DNA from: Eubacteriaceae bacterium
Lineage (GTDB): Bacteria; Bacillota; Clostridia; Peptostreptococcales; Anaerovoracaceae
Assembly: GCA_022652985.1 (NCBI GenBank)
Contig: JALCRY010000027.1
Location: forward strand, 1 to 33,471
Reading direction: 5' to 3'
Length of the DNA stretch: 33,471 nucleotides
The notes under the pieces are model-generated. The model ran no database searches and was not told the DNA's origin. It saw only the letters and a program-made list of their open reading frames with translations. Below are positions 23,410-30,433 of the stretch, one piece after another (the stretch's first letter is position 1; each line of letters starts with the position of its first letter). The translations under genes and the position numbers were made by a program.

Positions 23410-24666
23410 TTAATCTTCGAGAACGCCTGCCGGATAGAGAGGATGATCCTTGACGATGTCCATGGCATCCTTTTTCACTGCTGCCAGATTTTCTTCATTC
23501 TCAGGATCTGCCGCCACTCTGTCGATCAGCTCGACTATTCTCTTTATTTCCGGTTCTTTCAGTCCCCTCTGAGCTGTCGATGTCAGGCCGATACGGATAC
23601 CGCTCGTGACCATCGGCGATTCAGGATCGTCAGGGATCTGCTGTTTGCTTACTGTGATGCCGGCCTTATCAAGCGCCGTCTGCATCTGTTTTCCTGTTAC
23701 GCCCTTCGATCTCAGATCTACGACGATCAGGTGGTTGTCCGATGTTCCGCAGACAAGATCAAATCCATGCGCCTTGAGTTCTCCGCACATGTATTTGGAA
23801 TTCGTCAGAACTCTCTGCATGATCTCTTTGAACTCATCCGAAGCCGCATACTTGAACGACCAGCATTTAGCCGCCATGGTCGTAAGATGCATCGAACCGA
23901 GCGATCCCGGGAAAACACCGTGATCAAGCTTTTTGGCGTATTCGGCCTTGCAGAAGACCATGCCTGCTCTTGCGCTGCAGAGCGTTTTTGTTGTCGACGA
24001 CGATACAAAATCGACATACGGGATAGGGCTCGGGATCAGCCCCGCCGCCACAAGTCCCGCGACATGCGCCATGTCCACCATGGAATAAGCTCCAACATCT
24101 TTGGCGATCTGACCGATCTTTTCATAATCGATCAGCCGCGGATATGAACTTGCTCCGGCCAGCAGGAGCTTTGGCCTGAATTCCTGCGCCTGCTTTTCCA
24201 GAGCTTCATAATCTATGAGTCCCGTCGCCGGATCAACGCCGTAATGCTGGAAATCATACTGCTTGGACATCCAGTTAGCCTTGCTTCCGTGTGAAAGATG
24301 TCCGCCCTGGTCGAGACGCATCGCCAGTACTCTATCGCCCGGATCCAATACGGATGCGTACACGACATAGTTCGCCGTGGTTCCCGAATACGGCTGGATA
24401 TTCACGTGGTCTGCCTTGAACAGCCTGCAGGCTCTTTCATTGGCCAGAGTTTCCAGCTTATCGGCTACTTCCGAGCCGGCCTGGAATCTCGCTCCCGGAT
24501 AGCCCTCCAGAGTTTTGTTGGTCCAGATGGATCCCGCCATCTCCATGACCTCGGGAGGAACGGTGCTTTCAGAAGCTATCATTTCGATATTATGTTCCTG
24601 CCTGTCGGCCTCTTCCATCGTCAGTTCATATAATTCAGGGTCGGATTCTTTTACATACTTGAGCAT
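23410..24666 (-). CDS. Divergent serine hydroxymethyltransferase (GlyA) family protein
   Basis: 418 aa, full SHMT length. PLP-site residues are kept: H123 in 'GGHLSHG', D198/H201 in 'VDMAHVAGL', the Schiff-base lysine K227 and the carboxylate-binding R358 in 'TSGIRIG'. Compared with E. coli GlyA (recalled sequence), several hallmarks differ. Y55 becomes T52, Y65 becomes Q62 (FQAG for YYGG), H228 before the lysine becomes T226, the GPRGG loop becomes CSARAG, and the folate-contact N347 becomes Q342. Standard folate-dependent serine-glycine conversion is therefore doubtful; a folate-independent aldolase or another PLP reaction on a hydroxy amino acid is possible. AAAGGA precedes the ATG. It lies downstream of alr, dsdA and an AGCS carrier. 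Confidence 0.9.
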   Translation of the reverse strand: MLKYVKESDPELYELTMEEADRQEHNIEMIASESTVPPEVMEMAGSIWTNKTLEGYPGARFQAGSEVADKLETLANERACRLFKADHVNIQPYSGTTANYVVYASVLDPGDRVLAMRLDQGGHLSHGSKANWMSKQYDFQHYGVDPATGLIDYEALEKQAQEFRPKLLLAGASSYPRLIDYEKIGQIAKDVGAYSMVDMAHVAGLVAAGLIPSPIPYVDFVSSSTTKTLCSARAGMVFCKAEYAKKLDHGVFPGSLGSMHLTTMAAKCWSFKYAASDEFKEIMQRVLTNSKYMCGELKAHGFDLVCGTSDNHLIVVDLRSKGVTGKQMQTALDKAGITVSKQQIPDDPESPMVTSGIRIGLTSTAQRGLKEPEIKRIVELIDRVAADPENEENLAAVKKDAMDIVKDHPLYPAGVLED

Positions 24667-24786
24667 TGCTTTATCCTTTCTTGTATAATGATCTTTGATT
24701 ACTTATCTCTGACTACATTATTGCAATAATCGGACCGCCCTTAAATTATCGTTTTTGACGCTTTTTATACCATTTTCTTCTTTGCT

Positions 24787-25929
24787 TTATTTTTCTATAT
24801 ATACCTTAGGAAGTCTGAGTCCGAAGCAGGACATGACCTCGTAATTGATGGTCCCCGTCTTCTCAGCGATCTCCTCGGCAGTGATCGAAAGCCTGCCGTC
24901 CGTGCCCATGATGATGGCCTCATCGCCGACTTTGACATTCGGGACATCAGTAACGTCTACCATGAACTGATCCATGCAGACATTGCCCGCCACCGGTGCC
25001 TTCACTCCGTTTATGATAACGAACGCGTTCGGTGAATAAGGTCTCGGCATGCCGTCCGCATAGCCGATATTTATTGTTGCGATCTTCGACGGACGACGGG
25101 AAATATACTTGCGGCCGTAGCCTACAGATGTGCCCGACGGAACATCCTTCACCTTGACGAGATTGGCCTTGACCTGCATGACAGGTTTAATATCAAGATT
25201 TTCAGGATGTACTTCGTTCGAAGGATAGCATCCGTAGAGAATGATGCCCGGTCTCGCATAGTCGTAATACGCTTCCGGCACTTCCATGATCGCAGCGCTG
25301 TTTGCGAGCGACTTCATCGGCAGATCTATTCCGTTCTCTTTCAGGACTTCTGCAAAATGCTTATATCTTGCCGCCTGCAGCTTTGTAAATGCCAGGTCGA
25401 TCGAATCCGCGGTCGCGAAATGCGAGAACATACCGTGTATTTTAAGAGCAGGAAGAGCTGTGATTTTCTTTATATCTTCGGCTGAGGCTTCCGCTTCTTC
25501 CGCCAGATATCCGATCCGTCCCATGCCCGTGTCCAGCGCGATCATTATTTCCGCAGTCTTGCCCTGCTTCTGTGCGGCATCTGAAAGTGCAGCGGCTGTC
25601 TCGCTGCTGTCGCAGGCAGTAATAATGTCATACTTCACGACTTCTTCCGCATACATCGGCGGGTTCAGTCCGAGACATATGATGTTTTCTTTGTATCCGG
25701 CTTCGCGAAGCTCAACGCCTTCACCGAGAGTGGCTATAGCGAACGTATCAAAACCGTTGTCCTCGAGAACCTTTGCACATCTGACTGCACCGCATCCGTA
25801 GGCATCGGCTTTTATTACTCCTATCAGTTTGACTCCGTCACCGACCTTGGCTTTTATGCTCCTGACATTGTGTTCAAGATTGGCCAGGTTCACTTCTACC
25901 CATGATGGTCTCAACGCTTCCTTATACAT
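24787..25929 (-). CDS. alr: Alanine racemase family (alanine or serine racemase)
   Basis: 380 aa, the usual length. The N-terminal TIM barrel carries the PLP lysine in 'VIKADAYGCGA' (about K39; most family members have GHG there). The second-base Tyr is in 'INIGYADGMPRPY' and the 'NVCMDQFMVDVTDV' motif is complete. It interconverts L- and D-alanine with PLP, supplying D-Ala for peptidoglycan, but some relatives act on serine. The ATG overlaps the dsdA stop by eight bases with AAGGAT upstream. This tight coupling to D-serine ammonia-lyase makes a catabolic racemase (L-serine to D-serine, or D-alanine turnover) plausible; the sequence alone does not decide. Confidence 0.93.
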   Translation of the reverse strand: MYKEALRPSWVEVNLANLEHNVRSIKAKVGDGVKLIGVIKADAYGCGAVRCAKVLEDNGFDTFAIATLGEGVELREAGYKENIICLGLNPPMYAEEVVKYDIITACDSSETAAALSDAAQKQGKTAEIMIALDTGMGRIGYLAEEAEASAEDIKKITALPALKIHGMFSHFATADSIDLAFTKLQAARYKHFAEVLKENGIDLPMKSLANSAAIMEVPEAYYDYARPGIILYGCYPSNEVHPENLDIKPVMQVKANLVKVKDVPSGTSVGYGRKYISRRPSKIATINIGYADGMPRPYSPNAFVIINGVKAPVAGNVCMDQFMVDVTDVPNVKVGDEAIIMGTDGRLSITAEEIAEKTGTINYEVMSCFGLRLPKVYIEK

Positions 25930-27166
25930 TTAAATATCCTTCTTTCTCTTTTTCCGGAACCAGCATACCCCCTGTTGCCCAGATGACATGTGTGCTGTTT
26001 TCCATTAAGTCAGTAAGTTTATATTTATTTATGTACCCCTTCATTTCCTCTGAAGACAGTCTTGCCGGCCCTGCGAATCCCGCACATGCCGACGGTTCGA
26101 GGAATATTTGTTCTTTATCATAACACTCATGCAGATATTTGAACAGAGTTTTATCATTCAATGTTATACATCCAGAAAGTTCTGACTTCATAATATCACA
26201 AGCCACGCTGGATGCCCTGCCTACCGCCAGTCCGTCTGCCTGAGTATCCGTACTTTTCAGACCGTATTCATCAATAGAAACATCATGCCCTCTTCCCGAT
26301 GCCATCGCGATCGTAAAGCACGGCGCATCGAGCGGCTCCACAAAAAATACGTGTACGTTTTTCCCGAACAATGTCCGGAGTCCGAAGGTTATGCCTCCCG
26401 GGGCGCCGCCGACGCCGCATGGTATATACACAAACAGCGGATGACTGTCATCGACGGTGATGCCCTGCTCTCTGAACTGCGGGACCAGACGCCTGGCCGC
26501 CACGCTGTAGCCGAGAAACAGATCCAGCGAATTTTCGTCATCGACGAAATAGCTCGACGGATCCTCATCCGAGAGCTTTCTGCCGTTCGCCACCGCCGTT
26601 CCGTAATCGGACTCATACTCCATTACAGTAACACCTTTGCTGCGCAGCAGATCTTTTTTCCACTGCTTGGCATCAGCAGACATATGCACGATAACCCGGT
26701 AGCCGATCTTCGCGCTCATAATGCCTATTGACAGTCCCAGATTGCCGGTGGACCCGACCTGAACTTTGTAGTTCTCGAAAAAATCCCTCTTATCGGCAAG
26801 TACCGCATAATCGTCATTTGCCGACAATAATCCGTTTTCCAGCGCCAGAGTTTCAGTATGTTTCAGCACTTCATATATGCCGCCGCGCGCCTTGACCGAA
26901 CCGGCGATCGCCAGGTGCGCATCGTCTTTGAGGAACGAATGCGCGGGAAGGCCGCTCATTTTTTTCAGAGGCAGGAGTTCCGACTCTATCAGTCCTCCCC
27001 TGGCAGCAGTCTCCGGAAATGCCTTCATGATAAACGGCGCGAATCTCTGGAGCCGCTCCTCGGCGTCCAGTATCTCGTCCCTGCCTATCGAGTAATGCTT
27101 TTTTCCGTCGAGGCCGGGGTTTATCCATACGACTTCCTGTCTGTTTTTTATTTCATCAAGTATCAT
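25922..27166 (-). CDS. dsdA: D-serine ammonia-lyase (D-serine dehydratase)
   Basis: About 414 aa from ATG 27166, with GAGGAG four bases ahead; the GTG at 27178 is less likely. It converts D-serine to pyruvate and ammonia with PLP. Family landmarks: 'LKDDAHLAIAGSVKARGGIYEVLKHTE' containing the PLP lysine, the phosphate-binding loop 'GSTGNLGLSIGIMSAKIGYRV', 'VHMSADAKQWKKDLLRSKGV' and 'IPCGVGGAPGGITFGL'. It overlaps the racemase gene and follows the AGCS carrier gene. The group fits import of serine or alanine followed by deamination to pyruvate. Removal of toxic D-serine is the other usual role. Confidence 0.95.
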   Translation of the reverse strand: MILDEIKNRQEVVWINPGLDGKKHYSIGRDEILDAEERLQRFAPFIMKAFPETAARGGLIESELLPLKKMSGLPAHSFLKDDAHLAIAGSVKARGGIYEVLKHTETLALENGLLSANDDYAVLADKRDFFENYKVQVGSTGNLGLSIGIMSAKIGYRVIVHMSADAKQWKKDLLRSKGVTVMEYESDYGTAVANGRKLSDEDPSSYFVDDENSLDLFLGYSVAARRLVPQFREQGITVDDSHPLFVYIPCGVGGAPGGITFGLRTLFGKNVHVFFVEPLDAPCFTIAMASGRGHDVSIDEYGLKSTDTQADGLAVGRASSVACDIMKSELSGCITLNDKTLFKYLHECYDKEQIFLEPSACAGFAGPARLSSEEMKGYINKYKLTDLMENSTHVIWATGGMLVPEKEKEGYLNV

Positions 27167-27193
27167 TGCGCTCCTCACTGTTTAATATGCAGA

Positions 27194-27220
27194 TACCGGA
27201 TGGCAATATGCCATCCGGTA
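27194..27220 (-). terminator. Perfect 12-bp hairpin between AGCS and dsdA
   Basis: TACCGGATGGCA, a three-base loop, and the exact complement, located 20 bases after the carrier stop and 28 bases before the dsdA ATG. No U-run follows on the minus strand, so it may attenuate or stabilise rather than terminate, setting different levels for the carrier and the enzymes. Confidence 0.5.
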
Positions 27221-27239
27221 CCGCTGATAGAATAATGCC

Positions 27240-28757
27240 TTATTTCTTGGTGATACTGTCGTATCCGAGAGCAGGATTTTCGTAATCACCGCGGGCTTTT
27301 TTCCTCGCGACGAACGATGTCCAGATCCCCTCTTTATCCTCGAGGCCTACCGTTGCCGGATCATATATAGGATCGAGACCGGCCTTCTTCTGCTTGTCAA
27401 AGTCCTTGAGAAGCCTGAAGAATACAGGTGACAATATAGCTATACCGATAAGGTTCGCCCAGGCCATGAGTCCTGCGCCTGTGTCGCCCATCGACCAGAT
27501 GACCTGACCGTTTACGAGAACGCCGAGGAAATTAGCAAATAAGTATACTACCTGGAATATCCTGGTAGCAACCTTGCTGCCTTTTGTCAGATATCTCAGA
27601 TTTGCTTCTGCCTGATAGTAATATGCCATCAATGTCGTGAATACGAATATCGCGATCAGTATCGACAGCAGGCAGTTTCCGAATGCTCCTCCGAAATTAT
27701 TCTGCATAGCATCCTGCATGTAGCTTACGCCGTATTCAACGCCCGGCAGTCCTGTTTTGATGAGAACTGTTCCGTCAGCATTGGCAGAAACGTTGTACAT
27801 TCCTGTAACCATAAGGGAAATGCCTGTGATCGTGCAGACCAGAAGCGTATCGATATATACGGAAAGTCCCTGGATCAGACCCTGCTTAACCGGATGTGTT
27901 GTCTCAGCTGCCGATGATACGATCGGGCCTGAACCCTGTCCTGCTTCATTGGAGAAGAGGCCTCTCTTCACGCCCCATCCGATCATAGCTCCGATAATTG
28001 ATTTGTACATTGCATTCTGTCCGAACGCCGCTGTGAACATATCCACGATAGCGGATCCCAGATTGCCTATGTTCATGAACAGTATCACGAGTCCGCAGAC
28101 CAGATACAGTATGCACATGAACGGTGCCAGCAGCTCAGCTACTTTGCCTATTCTCTGAATGCCGCCCATTATCGATATTCCGAGAAGAATGAAGATGATG
28201 ATTCCTGTTGCAACGAACGGAAGACCGAATGAACTCTGGATCGCGACTGCTGTGGAATGTGTCTGTACCGCAGGCATGAGCAGCCCCGGCCCCATGATCG
28301 CCGCGATAGCGAATATTACTGCCAGCCATTTAGCATGAAGACCTTTTTCGATATAATATGCAGGTCCTCCTATGAGCTCTCCGTTAGACCTCTCTTTGTA
28401 AGCCTGACCTAAGGAAGACTCCACCGTCGCGCTGGCCGCTCCGACGAGTGCGGTGATCTGCATCCAGACGATAGCGCCCGGGCCTCCGAAAAACAGTGCC
28501 GTACCGACACCGGCGATATTGCCCATTCCTATCCTGGCGCCTACTGTTGTAGCAAAAGCCTGGAAAGGTGTAAGGCCGTTTTCTTTTGACTCTTCATTTT
28601 TTTCACCGATCAGTCTGCACATTTCGATGAAATACCGGAACTGTACGCCTTTGGAACGGATCGTGAAATAGATGCCGACTGCCAGAAGGAGTACTACAAG
28701 AGCCATACTCCAGATTACGTTGTTGACCGAGTTAATAACAGTATTAAAAACCTCCAT
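27240..28757 (-). CDS. AGCS family sodium:alanine/glycine symporter
   Basis: About 505 aa from ATG 28757 with AAAGGAG six bases upstream; a TTG two codons earlier is less likely. It is a polytopic membrane protein with roughly ten to eleven helices. Family landmarks include 'GNIAGVGTALFFGGPGAIVWMQITALVGAA', 'ELIGGPAYYIEKGL', 'RGLFSNEAGQGSGPI' and 'SAAETTHPVKQGLIQ'. AGCS carriers import alanine, glycine or serine (some accept D-forms) with sodium. Directly upstream of dsdA-alr-SHMT-like, it probably supplies their amino acid substrate. The C-terminal tail of about 45 aa is cytoplasmic and polar. Confidence 0.95.
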   Translation of the reverse strand: MEVFNTVINSVNNVIWSMALVVLLLAVGIYFTIRSKGVQFRYFIEMCRLIGEKNEESKENGLTPFQAFATTVGARIGMGNIAGVGTALFFGGPGAIVWMQITALVGAASATVESSLGQAYKERSNGELIGGPAYYIEKGLHAKWLAVIFAIAAIMGPGLLMPAVQTHSTAVAIQSSFGLPFVATGIIIFILLGISIMGGIQRIGKVAELLAPFMCILYLVCGLVILFMNIGNLGSAIVDMFTAAFGQNAMYKSIIGAMIGWGVKRGLFSNEAGQGSGPIVSSAAETTHPVKQGLIQGLSVYIDTLLVCTITGISLMVTGMYNVSANADGTVLIKTGLPGVEYGVSYMQDAMQNNFGGAFGNCLLSILIAIFVFTTLMAYYYQAEANLRYLTKGSKVATRIFQVVYLFANFLGVLVNGQVIWSMGDTGAGLMAWANLIGIAILSPVFFRLLKDFDKQKKAGLDPIYDPATVGLEDKEGIWTSFVARKKARGDYENPALGYDSITKK

Positions 28758-28771
28758 AAACAACTCCTTTC

Positions 28772-28832
28772 ATAATAGTATAATAACAAATGCCGGAAGG
28801 TTTTGAACTTTCCAAACTCACTATACTATTAT
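28772..28832 (-). promoter_or_regulatory. Carrier promoter region with 11-bp inverted repeat
   Basis: ATAATAGTATA (28772-28782) and TATACTATTAT (28822-28832) are exact complements 39 bases apart. Each arm contains a -10-like hexamer on the minus strand (TATACT 28777-28782, TATAGT 28820-28825). No good -35 was found for either. A smaller imperfect stem (GGAAAG/CCTTCC) lies between the arms. Confidence 0.4.
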
Positions 28833-28852
28833 TTCAGAATTGTTTTGATGAC

Positions 28853-29641
28853 CTATCTTGACCTTGTTTTGACCATTTTTGATTTAAAGTCCAAGTATTC
28901 CGGGCACACATATCGCCCGTTTTTCTCTGTTTTCCCTTTGATATCGATTGCCTCTGTAGGACATCTGTGAATGCAGGAGAAACACTGGATGCAGTTCGTG
29001 CCGAATACCGGCCGCCCTCTTTCGATAGTGATATTATTGACCGGGCAGTTCGACTCACACTGCCCGCAGGAAATGCAGTCAGTTTCGGAAATAATGAAAT
29101 CGACCTTATTTTTGAATTTATTGAAAGCTCTGTTGACCGGGCCGGACTTGAAAGCATTTTTCATTCCGCCGGACGGACATGTTATCATTTCGCCCGCGGC
29201 AATATGCGCCGCGATCTCTTTGAGGACAGGCACCGCGGCCTTCAGTATCTGTTCAGCTGCGTTTTCCGCAGGCATCTTATCATGTACAACATAGTTGCCC
29301 GGCATGCGCACTCCGCAGAAGCCTTTGAAGGCAAACCATCTTTTCTCACAGAGCTTCCTGCAGTATTTTTCGCAGGCGCCGAAATCGCTCGCCATCGTGA
29401 CGACAAAATATATATCGCGGTCGCCGCTGAATTTTATTTTCCTGATCTGCTCCTCGACGACACACGGCAGGCGCCACGCGTACACAGGCGATACGATAAC
29501 TATCGGCCGGTCCGACTCCACCGTCACCGACTCGCCTTTCTTCATTACTTCATTCAGAGATATCGTCTGTTCATGCAATTCTTCCGCCAGCACATCGGCA
29601 GCGAATTTGCTGTTGCCCGTACCTGTAAAGTACAAAATCAT
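28853..29641 (-). CDS. EFR1-type flavodoxin/ferredoxin fusion protein
   Basis: 262 aa. The N-terminal flavodoxin-like domain starts with 'ILYFTGTGNSKFAADVLAEEL' (FMN phosphate loop) and continues to about 165. The C-terminal part (about 185-240) holds two [4Fe-4S] ferredoxin motifs: 'CISCGQCESNCP' and 'CIQCFSCIHRCP'. This is the EFR1 family architecture common in Clostridia, a soluble electron carrier or reductase of unknown partner. It could donate low-potential electrons, for example to the glycyl radical activase encoded nearby, which lacks its own ferredoxin insert; that link is inference. GGAGG precedes the ATG by seven bases. Confidence 0.92.
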   Translation of the reverse strand: MILYFTGTGNSKFAADVLAEELHEQTISLNEVMKKGESVTVESDRPIVIVSPVYAWRLPCVVEEQIRKIKFSGDRDIYFVVTMASDFGACEKYCRKLCEKRWFAFKGFCGVRMPGNYVVHDKMPAENAAEQILKAAVPVLKEIAAHIAAGEMITCPSGGMKNAFKSGPVNRAFNKFKNKVDFIISETDCISCGQCESNCPVNNITIERGRPVFGTNCIQCFSCIHRCPTEAIDIKGKTEKNGRYVCPEYLDFKSKMVKTRSR

Positions 29642-29681
29642 TTGCTTTCCTCCATCAGCGCAGCAGTTTCAATACACGGCA

Positions 29682-29690
29682 ATTATATCA
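29682..29690 (-). promoter_or_regulatory. Extended -10 promoter of the EFR1 gene
   Basis: TGA-TATAAT on the minus strand, a perfect -10 with TGn extension, 41 bases before the ATG. No clear -35 is present 16-18 bases upstream. Confidence 0.5.
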
Positions 29691-29735
29691 CATAATAATT
29701 CCATCCGCGATATCATAATAAAGTAAACCAACACA

Positions 29736-29764
29736 AAAACCGCCGCATAAAATACGGCAGTTTT
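29736..29764 (-). terminator. Intrinsic terminator of the cupin-HTH regulator
   Basis: Minus strand: AAAACTGCCG, a nine-base loop, CGGCGGTTTT (one wobble pair), continuing TTTGTG. It lies 22 bases after the regulator stop and isolates it from the EFR1 gene. Confidence 0.75.
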
Positions 29765-29785
29765 GTGATAATCTATCCGGGTTTA

Positions 29786-30349
29786 TCAGACGTTTTCTCT
29801 GGCGTCATTCAGAAGTTTATCGATATTGATGTTGAAACGTTTTATTCTGTACTGAAGGCTCTGACGGCTCATCTGCATGACTTTGGCAGACTGCGTTATA
29901 TTGCCCTCATTTGCAGCGAGAACACTGCAAATTGTTTTATATTCTATTTCGTGCATGGTATTGTTGAGCGATCCGGTGTCGTTCGCTAACGGATGACTTT
30001 GTGTCTCACCGCGGTTCAGCGATGTCGTCACGACAGGACGGTCATTCGTTTTGCTCATCACCACATGCTCGATCGCTTTCTGCAGGTCACCCGCCGATAT
30101 TATCATCGGATACGCGATAAGCGTCGCATTGTCTTCAGAAATATTCAGCGCCAGCAGTTTTCCGTAGTAATTGCACTGATGCTCCATCTCCGCCGGTATG
30201 AAACAGAGGTCCTGCGTCGTAACGTCGTACTCAGCATTTCCCACTGTAATTCTCATTGTTCCTTCAAGCGGTATCAATATCTGTGGATATTCATGCGAAT
30301 GTGCACCGTGACACTCATCGAATACATGTACATTTATGTTTGATATCAT
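29786..30349 (-). CDS. Cupin plus Fis-type HTH transcriptional regulator
   Basis: About 187 aa from ATG 30349; an in-frame GTG at 30403 falls inside a hairpin and is rejected. The N-terminal cupin_2 domain (about 10-80) has 'HGAHSHEYPQILIPLEGTMRITVG' and 'DLCFIPAEMEHQC', a plausible metal-binding His set. After a linker, the C-terminal HTH_8 (about 135-175, 'LAANEGNITQSAKVMQMSRQSLQYRIKRFNI') is the DNA-binding module typical of RocR/PrdR-like sigma-54 activators. The AAA+ domain that contacts sigma-54 is absent, so it cannot activate sigma-54 polymerase itself. It is adjacent to the BCCT gene and may act at the same palindromes as a full activator. Confidence 0.9.
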   Translation of the reverse strand: MISNINVHVFDECHGAHSHEYPQILIPLEGTMRITVGNAEYDVTTQDLCFIPAEMEHQCNYYGKLLALNISEDNATLIAYPMIISAGDLQKAIEHVVMSKTNDRPVVTTSLNRGETQSHPLANDTGSLNNTMHEIEYKTICSVLAANEGNITQSAKVMQMSRQSLQYRIKRFNINIDKLLNDARENV

Positions 30350-30387
30350 TGTCCTGCGCCGATCAACGGCCCCTCCCGAATTATCCG

Positions 30388-30415
30388 CGGGAGCCCGCAA
30401 CACTACGGACTCCCG
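30388..30415 (-). terminator. Hairpin between BCCT and regulator genes
   Basis: CGGGAGTCCG, eight-base loop, CGGGCTCCCG on the minus strand (ten bp, one wobble), 18 bases after the BCCT stop. No U-tract follows, so partial read-through into the regulator gene is expected. Confidence 0.5.
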
Positions 30416-30433
30416 ACTTGTTATTACTGCTGT

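Noticed and set aside
24667-24786. Promoter between alr and the SHMT-like gene
   Set aside because: The AT-rich gap has TTGCAA and TATACA-like boxes but no pair at acceptable spacing, so I could not support a call.
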